The position numbers and the translations under genes are program-made. Below are positions 25,023 to 34,835 of a stretch of 64,000 nucleotides of DNA, piece by piece. Position 1 is the stretch's first letter. Each line of letters begins with the position of its first letter. Under the pieces are notes generated by a model. It was not told where the DNA came from. It did not search any database and saw only the letters and a program-made list of their open reading frames with translations. The DNA is from Thermococcus onnurineus NA1 (lineage in GTDB: Archaea > Methanobacteriota_B > Thermococci > Thermococcales > Thermococcaceae): NCBI RefSeq assembly GCF_000018365.1, contig NC_011529.1:1-64000 (forward strand), read 5' to 3'.

Positions 25023-25076
25023 GCCCAACACCAAAGGCTTAAAACTGCCTTGCAATAAAAACCCCTCGGTGGTGAG

Positions 25077-25313
25077 ATGGAGGAAACTATGGAAATCCTA
25101 AAGAGAACGTACCAGAGGTTTTTGGCTCTAGGCCTGGTCATGATGCTAGTCGCTTTCGCGCTCATGATATTCCAGCCCATTGGCAGGAGTGCCTCCCTTG
25201 TCCTGGCGGTTGTGATATTCCTCTTCGCTTTCCTGCCACTGGAGATGGCAAAGAGAACCGCCAGAAAGATGGCCCTGTTGGCGTTTGGAGGAAAAATAGA
25301 AAAGCTTAATTAG
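25077..25313 (+). CDS. Small two-helix membrane protein
   Basis: 78 residues: a basic N-terminal helix, then two hydrophobic segments (about 17-33 and 40-57) and a basic C-terminal tail (KRTARKMALLAFGGK), a positive-inside hairpin. Function unknown. The ATG at 25077 follows GGTGGTGAG; a second ATG four codons on is possible. It lies 64 bases upstream of psmA in the same direction, so it might be the first gene of that transcript. Confidence 0.5.
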   Translation: MEETMEILKRTYQRFLALGLVMMLVAFALMIFQPIGRSASLVLAVVIFLFAFLPLEMAKRTARKMALLAFGGKIEKLN

Positions 25314-25377
25314 GCCGTCCGAGAATTATCCCAAAGAGAGTAGGAGATATCGCGATAATCCATAGGGGTGATGTAAA

Positions 25378-26160
25378 ATGGCGTTTGTGCCACCGCAGGC
25401 AGGTTATGACAGGGCTATTACAGTTTTTAGCCCTGATGGAAGGCTTTTCCAGGTGAACTACGCGAGGGAGGCAGTGAAGCGTGGTGCTACCGCTGTAGGA
25501 GTTAAGTGGAAGGAAGGTGTTGTTCTCGCTGTCGAGAAGAGGATAACCAGCAAGCTCATAGAGCCGAGCAGCTACGAGAAGATATTCCAGATAGACGACC
25601 ATATAGCTGCCGCTCCAAGCGGTATAATTGCCGACGCTCGTGTTCTCGTTGACAGAGCCCGCCTGGAAGCCCAGGTGTATCGTCTAACCTACGGAGAACC
25701 AGTTCCGCTCACCGTTCTGGTGAAGAAGATCTGTGACCTCAAGCAGGCCCACACCCAGTACGGCGGTGTGAGGCCCTTTGGTGCGGCCCTGCTCATGGCA
25801 GGTGTCAACGATAAGCCCGAGCTCTACGAAACCGATCCGAGTGGAGCGTACTTTGAGTGGAGAGCAGTGGCGATAGGCAGCGGCAGGAACACTGCCATGG
25901 CCATCTTCGAAGACCACTATAGCGACGACCTTGATATGGAGGGCGCGATAAAGCTGGCTATCCTCGCCCTGGCAAAGACCCTCGAGGAGCCGAGCCCGGA
26001 GAGCATAGAGGTGGCGTACATAACCATGAAGGACAAGCGCTGGAAGAAAATGGACAAAGAAGAGGTCGCTAAGTATCTCGGCGAGATCCTCGAGGAGATC
26101 AAGGAGGAGGAAGTCGAGGAGAAGGAAGAGGATTATTCAGAGCTCGACAGCAACTACTGA
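25378..26160 (+). CDS. psmA: 20S proteasome alpha subunit
   Basis: 260 residues. The N-terminal gate segment [20 protein letters not shown] and the GATAVGV core are diagnostic of archaeal PsmA, which forms the outer heptameric rings and the gate of the proteasome; the alpha subunit lacks the catalytic Thr. It has a highly acidic C-terminus. First gene of the conserved psmA-SBDS-rrp4-rrp41-rrp42 superoperon, which links protein turnover, ribosome maturation and RNA decay. RBS GGTGAT is upstream of the ATG. Confidence 0.97.
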   Translation: MAFVPPQAGYDRAITVFSPDGRLFQVNYAREAVKRGATAVGVKWKEGVVLAVEKRITSKLIEPSSYEKIFQIDDHIAAAPSGIIADARVLVDRARLEAQVYRLTYGEPVPLTVLVKKICDLKQAHTQYGGVRPFGAALLMAGVNDKPELYETDPSGAYFEWRAVAIGSGRNTAMAIFEDHYSDDLDMEGAIKLAILALAKTLEEPSPESIEVAYITMKDKRWKKMDKEEVAKYLGEILEEIKEEEVEEKEEDYSELDSNY

Positions 26161-26171
26161 GGTGGCGGGCG

Positions 26172-26882
26172 ATGCCAATAAGCGTCGATAAGGCAGTCAT
26201 CGCCCGTCTTAAGACCCATGGCGAGACCTTTGAGATACTAGTTGACCCTTATCTAGCCAGAGACTTCAAGGAGGGCAAGGACGTCCCGATAGAGGAGATT
26301 CTTGCCACTCCCTACGTTTTTAAGGACGCCCACAAGGGCGATAAAGCTAGTGAGCACGAGATGGAGAAAATATTCGGCACAAGTGACCCCTACGAGGTCG
26401 CTAAGATAATCCTTCGCAAGGGAGACGTCCAGCTTACCGCCGAGCAGAGGAGGCAGATGCTCGAGGAGAAGAGGCGCTATATTGCCACAATCATTCACAG
26501 GCATGCGGTTGATCCAAGAACTGGCTACCCTCATCCGGTTGACAGAATCCTCAGGGCGATGGAGGAGGCAGGTGTCCACGTTGATCTCTTCAAGGATGCT
26601 GAGGCCCAGGTTCCAGGCATCATTAAGGCGATAAGGCCCATACTGCCGCTCAAGATGGAGATGAAGGTCATCGCAGTTAAGATACCCGGTGACTACGTGG
26701 GCAGGGCCTACGGTGAGGTCAGGAAGTTTGGCAACATAAAGCGCGAGGAGTGGGCCAGCGACGGCTCGTGGATGTTTCTCATCGAGATACCCGGCGGTGT
26801 CGAGGAGGAGTTTTATGAGAAGCTTAACGCCCTCACGAAGGGCAATGCGATAACTAAACTGGTAGAGAGGAAGGGACTATGA
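26172..26882 (+). CDS. SBDS-family ribosome maturation protein
   Basis: 236 residues with the three-domain SBDS layout: the N-terminal FYSH domain ([20 protein letters not shown]), a central helical domain with a [19 protein letters not shown]-like stretch, and a C-terminal ferredoxin-like domain. It promotes release of aIF6 and maturation of the large subunit together with EF-2 in related systems. GGTGG lies just upstream. Its stop overlaps the rrp4 start (ATGA). Confidence 0.95.
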   Translation: MPISVDKAVIARLKTHGETFEILVDPYLARDFKEGKDVPIEEILATPYVFKDAHKGDKASEHEMEKIFGTSDPYEVAKIILRKGDVQLTAEQRRQMLEEKRRYIATIIHRHAVDPRTGYPHPVDRILRAMEEAGVHVDLFKDAEAQVPGIIKAIRPILPLKMEMKVIAVKIPGDYVGRAYGEVRKFGNIKREEWASDGSWMFLIEIPGGVEEEFYEKLNALTKGNAITKLVERKGL

Positions 26883-27649
26883 GGCGGATTTTTGTAAAAA
26901 ATAGGGAACTGGTTGTCCCTGGGACTTTACTCGCCCAGGGGCCGTTTAAGAGTGGAAGAGGAACCTTCAGGGAAGGGAACAGGATTTACTCGACAGTTGT
27001 AGGGCTCGTAGAGATCAGAGGAGATGCCATAAGGGTTATCCCCCTTGAGGGCCCCTACATACCAGAGGTTGGCGACAACGTCATAGGGAAGATAGTGGAC
27101 GTCAAGTTCTCCAACTGGACGGTTGACATCGGCGCACCTTATCAGGCGAACCTGCGCGTTCAGGATGCCGTTGAGGAGCGCATTGACGTCCTAAAGACTG
27201 ACTTGAGGAAGATATTTGACATAGGCGATATAATCTACGCCAAGATAAAAGCCTACAACGAGATCAACCAGATAGACTTGACCACCAAGGGAATGCCATT
27301 CAAGGGTGGACCGCTCAGGGGGGGTCAGATAGTAAAGATAACGCCCTCCAAGGTGCCCAGACTTATAGGCAAGGGCGGTTCGATGATAAACCTCATCAAG
27401 AAACTAACCGGTACGAGGATAATTGTTGGCCAGAATGGATGGGTCTGGGTCAGCGGAAAGAAGGAGGAGCTTGAGAAACTCGCTATCGAAGCTATTCTCA
27501 AAGTTGACAGGGAGAGTCACACACAGGGACTCACAGACAGGGTGAAGGAGCTCCTTATGAGCAGGCTCCAGGAGCTCAAGGAGCAGGGAGTTATTGAGGA
27601 GATACCCCAGATTGAAGAGCCAACCGCTGGAGAAGGTGAAGGAGAATGA
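26879..27649 (+). CDS. rrp4: Exosome RNA-binding cap subunit Rrp4
   Basis: 256 residues: N-terminal domain, S1 domain ([20 protein letters not shown]) and KH domain ([19 protein letters not shown]). It caps the Rrp41/Rrp42 hexamer and recruits RNA substrates. It overlaps SBDS by four bases and rrp41 by four bases, so the three cistrons are translationally coupled. The C-terminal acidic tail ([11 protein letters not shown]) is typical. Confidence 0.96.
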   Translation: MRRIFVKNRELVVPGTLLAQGPFKSGRGTFREGNRIYSTVVGLVEIRGDAIRVIPLEGPYIPEVGDNVIGKIVDVKFSNWTVDIGAPYQANLRVQDAVEERIDVLKTDLRKIFDIGDIIYAKIKAYNEINQIDLTTKGMPFKGGPLRGGQIVKITPSKVPRLIGKGGSMINLIKKLTGTRIIVGQNGWVWVSGKKEELEKLAIEAILKVDRESHTQGLTDRVKELLMSRLQELKEQGVIEEIPQIEEPTAGEGEGE

Positions 27650-28395
27650 TGGGCAAGCCAGAGGATTTAAAGCTCATAGATGAGAACGGAAGAAGAATAG
27701 ACGGTAGAAAGAAGTATGAACTCAGACCGATTAAGATGGAAGTCGGCGTGCTGAAGAACGCCGATGGTTCTGCCTACGTTGAGTGGGGTAAGAACAAGAT
27801 TTTGGCTGCCGTCTACGGTCCGAGGGAGATTCATCCCAAGCACCTCCAGAGGCCTGACAGGGCAATCCTCCGCGTCCGCTACAACATGGCACCTTTCAGT
27901 GTGGAGGAGAGGAAAAAGCCCGGTCCTGACAGGAGGAGCGTCGAGATAAGTAAGGTCATCAGGGGCGCGCTTGAGCCGGCCCTGATACTCGAGATGTTCC
28001 CGAGGACCGCTATAGACATATTCATTGAGGTTCTCCAGGCTGACGCTGGAACGAGGGTTGCAGGAATTACCGCCGCTTCGCTCGCCCTGGCAGATGCTGG
28101 AATACCTATGAGGGACCTTGTGGCTGCATGTGCTGCCGGAAAGATAGAGGGCGAAATTGTTCTCGACCTCAATAAAGAGGAAGACAACTACGGCGAAGCG
28201 GACGTTCCAGTTGCCATAATGCCTCTCAAGAACGACATTACACTCCTCCAGATGGACGGTTACCTCACAAGAGACGAGTTCATAGAGGCTGTGAGGCTCG
28301 CCATAAAGGGTGCAAAGGCCGTCTACCAGAAGCAGCGCGAGGCGCTGAAGGAGAAGTATCTCAAAATAGCAGAGGAGGTCGGTGGAGGTGAGTGA
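27646..28395 (+). CDS. rrp41: Exosome catalytic subunit Rrp41
   Basis: 249-residue RNase PH-fold subunit that carries the phosphorolytic active site of the archaeal exosome. [16 protein letters not shown] opens the domain; [13 protein letters not shown] holds RNA-binding arginines, and the [10 protein letters not shown] region contains the catalytic acid area. It overlaps rrp4 by four bases. Two consecutive ATGs are possible starts. Confidence 0.96.
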   Translation: MMGKPEDLKLIDENGRRIDGRKKYELRPIKMEVGVLKNADGSAYVEWGKNKILAAVYGPREIHPKHLQRPDRAILRVRYNMAPFSVEERKKPGPDRRSVEISKVIRGALEPALILEMFPRTAIDIFIEVLQADAGTRVAGITAASLALADAGIPMRDLVAACAAGKIEGEIVLDLNKEEDNYGEADVPVAIMPLKNDITLLQMDGYLTRDEFIEAVRLAIKGAKAVYQKQREALKEKYLKIAEEVGGGE

Positions 28396-28396
28396 G

Positions 28397-29206
28397 ATGG
28401 AAGTTATGGCCAGCATAATGCGCGACCACATCCTCGCTCTCCTCAAAGAGGGCAAGCGCGTTGACGGTCGCTCGCTGGAGGACTACCGCGATCTGGAGAT
28501 CAAGATCAACGTCATCGAGAAGGCCGAGGGCTCAGCGTGGGTAAAGCTCGGAAACACCCAGGTTCTAGTTGGAATCAAGGTTGACATGGGTGAGCCGTTC
28601 CCTGACCTTCCAGAGAAGGGAGTAATAACCACTAACGTCGAGCTCGTCCCACTCGCTTCACCGAGCTTCGAGCCTGGACCACCGGACGAGAGGGCCATCG
28701 AGCTTGCGCGTGTTGTTGACAGGGGTATAAGGGAGAGCGGAGCGGTTGAGCTTGAGAAGCTCGTCATAGTTCCCGGCAAGCTCGTCCGTGTCGTCTTTAT
28801 TGATGTGCACGTCCTTGACCACGACGGTAACCTGCTCGACGCCAGCGGAATAGGTGCTATCGCCGCGCTCATGAGCGCCAAGATGCCGAAGGTGGTCTAC
28901 GACGAGGAGAGCGGCGAGGTGCAGATACTCGACGAGTACGAGCCTCTGCCAGTGAGCAAGATGCCGATTCCGGTTACAATAGCCAAGGTCGGCGGAAATC
29001 TGCTCGTTGACCCTAATCTCGACGAGGAACTCGTCATGGACGGCAGGATAACCATCACCACCGACGAGAACGGTATGATATCATCCGTCCAGAAGAGTGA
29101 GGGCGGAAGCTTTAAGCTCGAAGAGGTCATGTACGCCATAGACCTTGCCCTCACTAAGGCTGCAGAGATAAGGGAGAAGGTTCTCGAGGCCGTTGGAGCA
29201 GAGTGA
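28397..29206 (+). CDS. rrp42: Exosome subunit Rrp42
   Basis: 269 residues, RNase PH fold. Non-catalytic partner of Rrp41 needed for substrate binding and ring formation. The start is ATG 28397, one base after the rrp41 stop, with GGAGGTGA five bases upstream; an earlier GTG at 28382 overlaps rrp41 and is not favoured. KRVDGRSLEDYRDLEIKINV and LVIVPGKLVRVVFIDVHVLD are characteristic. Last gene of the exosome operon. Confidence 0.95.
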   Translation: MEVMASIMRDHILALLKEGKRVDGRSLEDYRDLEIKINVIEKAEGSAWVKLGNTQVLVGIKVDMGEPFPDLPEKGVITTNVELVPLASPSFEPGPPDERAIELARVVDRGIRESGAVELEKLVIVPGKLVRVVFIDVHVLDHDGNLLDASGIGAIAALMSAKMPKVVYDEESGEVQILDEYEPLPVSKMPIPVTIAKVGGNLLVDPNLDEELVMDGRITITTDENGMISSVQKSEGGSFKLEEVMYAIDLALTKAAEIREKVLEAVGAE

Positions 29207-29228
29207 ACCTTTACTTTTTTTGTTTTCA
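29207..29228 (+). terminator. T-run terminator after rrp42
   Basis: ACTTTTTTTGTTTTC directly follows the stop, a strong archaeal T-rich terminator; it may not be complete because the next gene is only 40 bases away. Confidence 0.55.
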
Positions 29229-29246
29229 TACTGTCCGGTGGTGTTT

Positions 29247-29543
29247 GTGGAGGGGCCCCTTTTGGTTAACGGCATAGCGGTCGTCGTGTTTCTACTCTTT
29301 ATTATCCAGTTCTTCAGGCTCGCCCTCAGGGGTGACTCGAAAAAGGAACTCTTCCTCACGCTCGCCCTCTGGGCACTCGGCATGGCCGTGTGGCTGGTCC
29401 ACAACGCCTTCTTTAACTGGGGGTGGGATGTTTACACCTACGTCCCTCTGGTCTTTGCTCTTGCCACATTCCTCCTGAGCGTTTTTGGTCTCCTCAGGTT
29501 GCAGAAGGAAGAAGAGCCTTCCAAATTTCAGAAAGAGATATAA
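29247..29543 (+). CDS. Small membrane protein with three helices
   Basis: 98 residues from a GTG at 29247, preceded by GGTGG-N5. Three hydrophobic segments (about 6-23, 35-52, 60-80), short loops, acidic/basic C-terminus KEEEPSKFQKEI. No recognised family. A longer frame back to 29193 would overlap rrp42 and its terminator and is rejected. It lies between the exosome operon and sepF. Confidence 0.55.
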   Translation: MEGPLLVNGIAVVVFLLFIIQFFRLALRGDSKKELFLTLALWALGMAVWLVHNAFFNWGWDVYTYVPLVFALATFLLSVFGLLRLQKEEEPSKFQKEI

Positions 29544-29595
29544 ACACCAATGCCCAAATTAATCCAGCCTTACGATTAACTGGGGGGAACAGGTT

Positions 29596-29994
29596 ATGGG
29601 ATTGTTTGATAGCCTCAAAAAGAAGGACGAAAAGATCAAGAGGAAGCCACCCACTGCTATTAAGAAGGAGGTTGCTGCTCCAAGGCGTGACATTGATGTC
29701 GTACCCCTTGAGGAGGATGTTCTTGCTAAGGAGCTAGTCAAGCCCCAGGTCAGGTACCTCAAGAAGATCGTCGTCACCAGCTACGCCGACCTCGAGAGGA
29801 TTTCAGAGGAGCTCCAGAACGGCAACATCGTTTTAGTCGACCTCACCCCGCTCGAGGTCAAGCCGGAGGTTCTTGAGAAGGTCGCGGAGCAGATAAAGGG
29901 CATGGTGAGTGCCCTCGGCGGCCAGGCCGCTAAAATCTGCAAGCACGAAATAAAGCTGATTTTGACCCCTGTGGACATAAAGATAGCCAAGTGA
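29596..29994 (+). CDS. sepF: SepF-like cell-division protein
   Basis: 132 residues. N-terminal amphipathic MGLFDSLKKK is a membrane-targeting helix, followed by a charged linker (about 12-45) and the globular SepF domain (VRYLKKIVVTSYADLERISE; NIVLVDLTPLEVKPEVLEKV; GGQAAKICKHEIKLI). Archaeal SepF anchors FtsZ to the membrane; FtsA is absent from archaea. The C-terminal residues LTPVDIKI match the family. It has its own GGGGGG-type RBS. Confidence 0.88.
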   Translation: MGLFDSLKKKDEKIKRKPPTAIKKEVAAPRRDIDVVPLEEDVLAKELVKPQVRYLKKIVVTSYADLERISEELQNGNIVLVDLTPLEVKPEVLEKVAEQIKGMVSALGGQAAKICKHEIKLILTPVDIKIAK

Positions 29995-30063
29995 CGGGGT
30001 TTTCTTTTTCCCATACCATGATTTTATAAAGGGCTTAGGGGTTCTATTCTTCGGTGGTGTGAG

Positions 30064-30699
30064 ATGAGTGAGAGAGAGGGAGAGATTCAGGAGATTCGCC
30101 TCGGTGACTGTCCTATCTGCGGCGGCAAAGGCACGCTCAAGGCTCTGCAGTACGTTCACGAGATACCTTACTTCGGCAAGGTCATGGAGTCCACGATAAT
30201 CTGCGACCGCTGCGGCTATAGGAACGCCGACGTCATGATGCTTGAAGACAGGCCGCCGAAGCTCTACACGATGAAGGTGGAGGAGGAGAAGGATCTCTTC
30301 ACGCGCGTTATCAGGAGCAAGAGCGGAACCATAGAGCTCGACGAGATAGGAGTTAAGATAGAGCCCGGTCCGGCCGCGGAAGGCTTTGTCAGCAACGTCG
30401 AGGGAGTGCTTGAAAGGGTCAGGGAGACTCTCCTCATGGCCAGGGACTTCAGGAAGCAGGAGGGCGACGAGGAAGCCGTCAAGAAGGTTGATGAAATACT
30501 CCAGTACATCGAGGACGTCAGAGAGGGCAAAAAGCCGCTTACGGTTAAAATCATGGATCCCCTCGGCAACAGTGCACTGATAGGCGAGAAGGTCAGGAGC
30601 AGGCTCTTAACACAGGAGGAAATCGAGAGCCTCAGCCTTGGGCCGTACGTCATCGTTGATCCAGAGAAGGAGACGGGAGAAAAGGAGGACTCCGATTAA
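30064..30699 (+). CDS. ZPR1 zinc-finger domain protein
   Basis: 211 residues. One ZPR1 zinc finger (CPICGGKGTL through CDRCGYRNADVMM, about 16-58) is followed by the beta-rich A/B domain ending in LTVKIMDPLGNSALIG. Eukaryotic ZPR1 has two such modules and acts as an eEF1A chaperone; the archaeal one-module protein probably has a related role (inference). GGTGGTGTGAG precedes the ATG. Its last four bases overlap the stop of the convergent DUF365 gene. Confidence 0.85.
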   Translation: MSEREGEIQEIRLGDCPICGGKGTLKALQYVHEIPYFGKVMESTIICDRCGYRNADVMMLEDRPPKLYTMKVEEEKDLFTRVIRSKSGTIELDEIGVKIEPGPAAEGFVSNVEGVLERVRETLLMARDFRKQEGDEEAVKKVDEILQYIEDVREGKKPLTVKIMDPLGNSALIGEKVRSRLLTQEEIESLSLGPYVIVDPEKETGEKEDSD

Positions 30700-31220
30700 A
30701 GATAGACTGCCTCCCTTGCGAGGAGGTCTTCTATCAAAGCCCTTACCCAGGGCTTCCTTGTTTTTCTTGACAGGTGAATTATACCCTCCACGTGGATTCC
30801 GTAGCGCTCCTTCATCTCCTCCCTGCTCATTGGCTCCTTGAAAAGGAAGGGTCTTTCTATGGTGAAGGCGTAGCCGTAGTCCCTGATGTATTGTCCAAGC
30901 CATTTCTTCCCGTTCTCGCCGTGAACGAGAGTTAAACCGCTCGTATCTTTCGTCATCTCCCAGAGCGTCTCAAGATCAGCCTTAATGACTTCTCCAACCT
31001 CGAAGCCACCGGCGATGGTTCCCCTCTTGGTCAGCGTCTGCTCCTCGTGAAGGCCGAGCCTCCTTAGCGTGTCCCTCAGCTCGTAGGGGTTTCCGCGCGC
31101 TATGTAGAGGAAAACGATGTCCCCCTCGCCAAAAGCTCTGCTCTTCCTCAGCTCTACCGTCTTTAGGCCTCTGAATATCAGCTCGCCGTAGACCTGGTGG
31201 AGCGCTATCACGTGCTCCAT
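30696..31220 (-). CDS. DUF365 / ASCH-PUA-like protein
   Basis: 174 residues. The N-terminus VIALHQVYGELIFRGLKTVELRK is the ASCH/PUA-like pattern (GxKTxExR), suggesting RNA or nucleotide binding; the overall pattern matches archaeal DUF365 as I recall it. A role in RNA modification or coactivation is inferred only. GGTGA lies four bases before the ATG. Confidence 0.65.
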   Translation of the reverse strand: MEHVIALHQVYGELIFRGLKTVELRKSRAFGEGDIVFLYIARGNPYELRDTLRRLGLHEEQTLTKRGTIAGGFEVGEVIKADLETLWEMTKDTSGLTLVHGENGKKWLGQYIRDYGYAFTIERPFLFKEPMSREEMKERYGIHVEGIIHLSRKTRKPWVRALIEDLLAREAVYL

Positions 31221-31270
31221 GAGCTCACCGGAGTTAGGCTTCCGGTAGGACTAAAAAAGGTTTGGGTAGT

Positions 31271-32272
31271 TCAGCGCATCATCAGCGCCGCCATAACAAT
31301 ATCACTCACCACCCCGCTGGCGGTTTCCTTCAGCCCTGCGCCAGCACCCTTAATCACAAGCTCGCCGAGGAGGTCGGTTTTTATCACTGCCGCGTTTTCG
31401 TGGCTTTCAACTGCGAGCGGACTGTTCTTCGGGATTTCTTTAGGCCCCACAACGATCCTCCCCTCTTCAACCGTGGCGACGAGCCTTATTGTCTTGCCCT
31501 TCGCTTTTGCCCTTTCAATCTCTCCGGGCGTTACCTCGACGATGCCCTTAACACTCGCCATATCAAACGTTATAGGCTCGAAGGCGAGGCAGTGGAGGAT
31601 GGTCGCTTTATAGCCGGCGTCGATGCCCAATATATCGCCGCTCGGGTCGCGCTCCGCTATGCCCAACTTTTGGGCCTCCTTCAAAGCATCATCAAAGTCC
31701 AACCCCTTCTCCATCTCGCTCAGGATGAAGGTTGTTGTGGCATTGAGGACGGCTTCAATTCTCTCCACGGTGTCCCCCCTCAGCCCGTGTCGGAGGAGCG
31801 TTATTATCGGGGTTCCTGCCATCACAGTCGCCTCGAAGAGATAGGGAAGGCTCCTTTTATTGGCCTCTTCCATCAGTTCCGCGTAGTGGAAAGCCAGCGG
31901 TGGCTTGTTGCTCGTAACGACAGCCTTTCCGTCTCTCAAAGCAGTTAGATGCCACCCGTAGGCGTTCTTGTCGTTCGTCACGTCGATAACGATGTCTGCG
32001 TCTATCTCCTGAACTGCCTCCTTTGGTGTGAAGTTGTAAACCTCGTAGTCGTTAGTCCATGCCGAGAGCTTTCCGAAGGTCTCCTTCACGGTGAGCGCTT
32101 CCCTCAGGTCGATGCTCTCCGGGAGCCACACCGTTCCGCTCGTGTCGGCTATGCTAACCACCTTAAAGCTCAGGCTGTATCGCTCTTTGAAGAAGGTCTC
32201 TTTTTCGAGAAGAACCCTCGCTACGGCTCTACCGACGTTTCCGAAGCCGAAAAGAGAGAGCTTTACCTCCAT
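31271..32272 (-). CDS. hom: Homoserine dehydrogenase
   Basis: 333 residues. NAD(P)-dependent reduction of aspartate semialdehyde to homoserine, leading to threonine and methionine. N-terminal Rossmann fold FGFGNVGRAVA, then the catalytic domain with VVTSNKPPLAFHYAEL, ATVMAGTPIIT and the family signature segment AERDPSGDILGIDAGYKATI (Asp and Lys catalytic residues). No ACT regulatory domain. GGTG lies five bases before the ATG. Downstream of the CBS gene on the same strand. Confidence 0.93.
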   Translation of the reverse strand: MEVKLSLFGFGNVGRAVARVLLEKETFFKERYSLSFKVVSIADTSGTVWLPESIDLREALTVKETFGKLSAWTNDYEVYNFTPKEAVQEIDADIVIDVTNDKNAYGWHLTALRDGKAVVTSNKPPLAFHYAELMEEANKRSLPYLFEATVMAGTPIITLLRHGLRGDTVERIEAVLNATTTFILSEMEKGLDFDDALKEAQKLGIAERDPSGDILGIDAGYKATILHCLAFEPITFDMASVKGIVEVTPGEIERAKAKGKTIRLVATVEEGRIVVGPKEIPKNSPLAVESHENAAVIKTDLLGELVIKGAGAGLKETASGVVSDIVMAALMMR

Positions 32273-32308
32273 AGAAACACCCGCTAAAATGTTGGGAAAA
32301 AGAAGAGT

Positions 32309-33151
32309 TCACTTGTTTAGGATGACCTTTATGATATCCATGTCCCTGACGATGCCGACAAGCTCGCCTTCACCTCTTATAACGGGCAGCTGCTCGATGT
32401 GGTACTGAACCATCTTCTGGGCGACCTCGTAGACACTCATGTGTGGTGTGGCTATGATAACTTCGGGATTCATTATATCCTCGACTGGCTTCTCCGGGAG
32501 CTGCAGCTCGGCCTTCTCGAAGAGCAGAGTTGGGTGGCTCTCGAGTATCCAGTCCTCCTCGCTGGAGGCAGCCAGGGCTGTGCTCTTCATAACCCTTACA
32601 ACTTCGCTGTCTTTGAGGAGGTCAGTCTCGTCGACCATTCCAACGAGGTTGCCGTCATCGTCTATGACAGGGATAGCCATCGCGTTGCAGAGGAGAAGTG
32701 CCTTCAAAGCGGCCTTGAGCGGCGTTCCACGCCAGACAACGCCGACGTTCTTCTGGTAGTATTTCTCTATCGTAACGCTCCTCAGCTTCTCGTTTTTGGA
32801 CAGGTAGCGCCTCACGATGTCCCCTACTGTCAGTATGCCAAGAACATGGTCATCGTCATCAACTACCACTACGCGTCTGTAGTCACTCTCCAGCATAGCT
32901 CTGACAGCCTTCTTAAGGTCATCATTGGGTTTCACTGTGGGAACATCCCTTTTGACGAGCATTGCCAGTTGCTCCTCATCAGGATGGAGCATAACACGCT
33001 TGATACTTATTATTCCAACGAGCTTGCCTTCTCTGTTTGCTACGGGGAATGACCTTACTTTGTGTTTCCTGAAGAGGTCAAGGGCATACTCCCTCGTGGC
33101 CGGGAGCTTTATGACCACTGGATCGGGGGTCATCAAAGTCTTTACACGCAT
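32309..33151 (-). CDS. Protein of four CBS domains
   Basis: 280 residues of four tandem CBS motifs (two Bateman modules) with no catalytic or DNA-binding domain. Repeats begin near VKTLMTPDPVVIKL, VPTVKPNDDLKK, VGVVWRGTPLKAALKA and PVEDIMNPEVIIATP; repeated patterns such as LVGIISIKRV, VLGILTVGDIV and LVGMVDETDLL are seen. Such proteins bind adenosine ligands and regulate partners. The start is ATG 33151, preceded by GGTGGTG; a GTG four codons earlier overlaps the RBS. TATA CCTTAAATAGG is near 33190-33200. Its position beside hom might be chance. Confidence 0.88.
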   Translation of the reverse strand: MRVKTLMTPDPVVIKLPATREYALDLFRKHKVRSFPVANREGKLVGIISIKRVMLHPDEEQLAMLVKRDVPTVKPNDDLKKAVRAMLESDYRRVVVVDDDDHVLGILTVGDIVRRYLSKNEKLRSVTIEKYYQKNVGVVWRGTPLKAALKALLLCNAMAIPVIDDDGNLVGMVDETDLLKDSEVVRVMKSTALAASSEEDWILESHPTLLFEKAELQLPEKPVEDIMNPEVIIATPHMSVYEVAQKMVQYHIEQLPVIRGEGELVGIVRDMDIIKVILNK

Positions 33152-33234
33152 TTTCTTCACCACCGCTTTAGGTTAAAGCGTCCTTCTCCTATTTAAGGTT
33201 TTCATTAGGCTCATCAAAAATTTGAAGAAAAAGG

Positions 33235-34362
33235 TCAGCCTAGAACTGAGAGAAGAACTCCGGCGACGACGGCAGTCCCTATAACTCCAGCGACGTTCGG
33301 ACCCATTGCGTGCATGAGTATGAAGTTCCCTGGGTCTTCCTCACTCGCCAAGCGCTGGACAACCCTGGCGCTCATTGGAACTGCCGAAACTCCAGCCGCT
33401 CCAATCATCGGGTTTATCTTGCCGCCGCTAAGCTTCATCATAATCTTCCCGAGGAGCACTCCTCCAGCGGTTGCAGAGGCGAAGGCGACGACACCAAGGC
33501 CAAGTATCATAAGGGTCTTCGCCGTGAGGAAAGTCTCAGCCCTCATCGTTGAGCCGACGCCAAGCCCGAGGAAGATGGTGACGATGTTCATTAGCTCCTC
33601 CTGGGCAGCTTTGCTCAGCCTCTCAACGACGCCGCTCTCCCTGAAGAGGTTGCCTATCATGAGCATTCCAATGAGCGGCCCGGCGCTTGGAACGAGGAGG
33701 CTGATGACGATAGCAGTGATTATGGGGAACATTATCTTCTCCCTCTTGGAGACGGGTCTGAGCTGCTCCATTCTGATTTTCCTTTCCTCCTTACTGGTCA
33801 TGGCCTTGATGATAGGCGGCTGGATAAGCGGGACGAGGCTCATGTAAGAGTAAGCCGCCACGGCAGTCGCTCCGAGAAGGTGTGGAGCCAGCTTGGTGGT
33901 GAGGTATATGGTCGTCGGTCCGTCGGCACCGCCGATGATACCTATCGAAGCCGCCTCAGGCAGGGTGAAACCGAGCAGCACCGCGCTCAGCATAGCAACG
34001 AAAACACCTATCTGAGCGGCAGCGCCGAGCAGAGCCGTCTTGGGGTCTGCTATCATCGGCCCGAAGTCTGTCATCGCCCCCAGTCCGAAGAATATCAGCA
34101 GTGGCACTATCTCTGTGCTTATGAGGTAGTGGTGGATAAGATAGAACAGTCCATGTGGTTCGTCGGTTATGCCTGTGAGCGGCAGGTTGACGATGACGGC
34201 ACTTATGCCTATCGGGAGGAGGAGCAGGGGCTCCATCTCATATCTGATGGCGAGATAGACGAGTATCAGACCGACGAGTATCATTATTACATTGCCAACA
34301 GTTAGATGGAGAAGCCCCATGCTCTCGATGAATTCGATTATTGCCTGCTCCAGTCCGGCCAT
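33235..34362 (-). CDS. mmdB: Methylmalonyl-CoA (or oxaloacetate) decarboxylase beta subunit
   Basis: 375 residues, about nine or more transmembrane helices. Membrane subunit of the Na+-translocating decarboxylase family: carboxybiotin decarboxylation drives Na+ export. The conserved helix with [20 protein letters not shown] carries the Asp of the ion and carboxybiotin site; [13 protein letters not shown] is near the end. Last gene of mmdADCB, six bases after the biotin carrier gene. Confidence 0.92.
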   Translation of the reverse strand: MAGLEQAIIEFIESMGLLHLTVGNVIMILVGLILVYLAIRYEMEPLLLLPIGISAVIVNLPLTGITDEPHGLFYLIHHYLISTEIVPLLIFFGLGAMTDFGPMIADPKTALLGAAAQIGVFVAMLSAVLLGFTLPEAASIGIIGGADGPTTIYLTTKLAPHLLGATAVAAYSYMSLVPLIQPPIIKAMTSKEERKIRMEQLRPVSKREKIMFPIITAIVISLLVPSAGPLIGMLMIGNLFRESGVVERLSKAAQEELMNIVTIFLGLGVGSTMRAETFLTAKTLMILGLGVVAFASATAGGVLLGKIMMKLSGGKINPMIGAAGVSAVPMSARVVQRLASEEDPGNFILMHAMGPNVAGVIGTAVVAGVLLSVLG

Positions 34363-34368
34363 TCTCCA

Positions 34369-34833
34369 TCACCCGAGTTCGATTAGTGGTTGTCCGGTGT
34401 CGACGGTTTGGCCTTCTTTGATGAGGATTTTCTTTATTGTTCCGTCTTTTGGTGCTGGGATTTCGTTTTCCATTTTCATTGCCTCGAGGATGAGTAGTCC
34501 CTGACCGGTTTTGACTTGATCACCTTCTTTAACGAGTATTCTAAGAATCTTACCCGGCATGGGAGCCGTCACAACCCCCTCACCAACAGGAGCTGGCGCT
34601 GGGGCCGGAGCAGCGGGCGCTGAAACCGGAACGGGAGCACTCGGAACGGCAGGAGCGCTGATGCGGGCTGGGGTAGCTGCCGGCTCGCTTATTGCGCTCA
34701 GGTCTATTCCGAGCCCCTTTGCCTCGACCTCGTAGCTCTTGTCCTCGAAGGAGACTTTAAAACGGCCCATTCCAAGCTCTTCAACCTCAACCTCGTATTC
34801 AACACCGTCAACGATGACCTTAACCTTAGCCAT
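34369..34833 (-). CDS. mmdC: Biotin carboxyl carrier (gamma) subunit
   Basis: 154 residues. C-terminal biotinyl domain with the EAMKM motif (biotinylated Lys120), preceded by an Ala/Pro-rich flexible linker (about 50-85) and an N-terminal beta domain. It carries CO2 from the carboxyltransferase to the membrane beta subunit. ATG 34833 starts three bases after the upstream stop; an in-frame upstream GTG lies inside the previous gene. Confidence 0.93.
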   Translation of the reverse strand: MAKVKVIVDGVEYEVEVEELGMGRFKVSFEDKSYEVEAKGLGIDLSAISEPAATPARISAPAVPSAPVPVSAPAAPAPAPAPVGEGVVTAPMPGKILRILVKEGDQVKTGQGLLILEAMKMENEIPAPKDGTIKKILIKEGQTVDTGQPLIELG

Positions 34834-34835
34834 CT

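Noticed and set aside
29193-29246. Longer start for the small membrane protein after rrp42
   Set aside because: It would overlap rrp42 and its T-rich terminator; a GGTGG-N5-GTG start is available.
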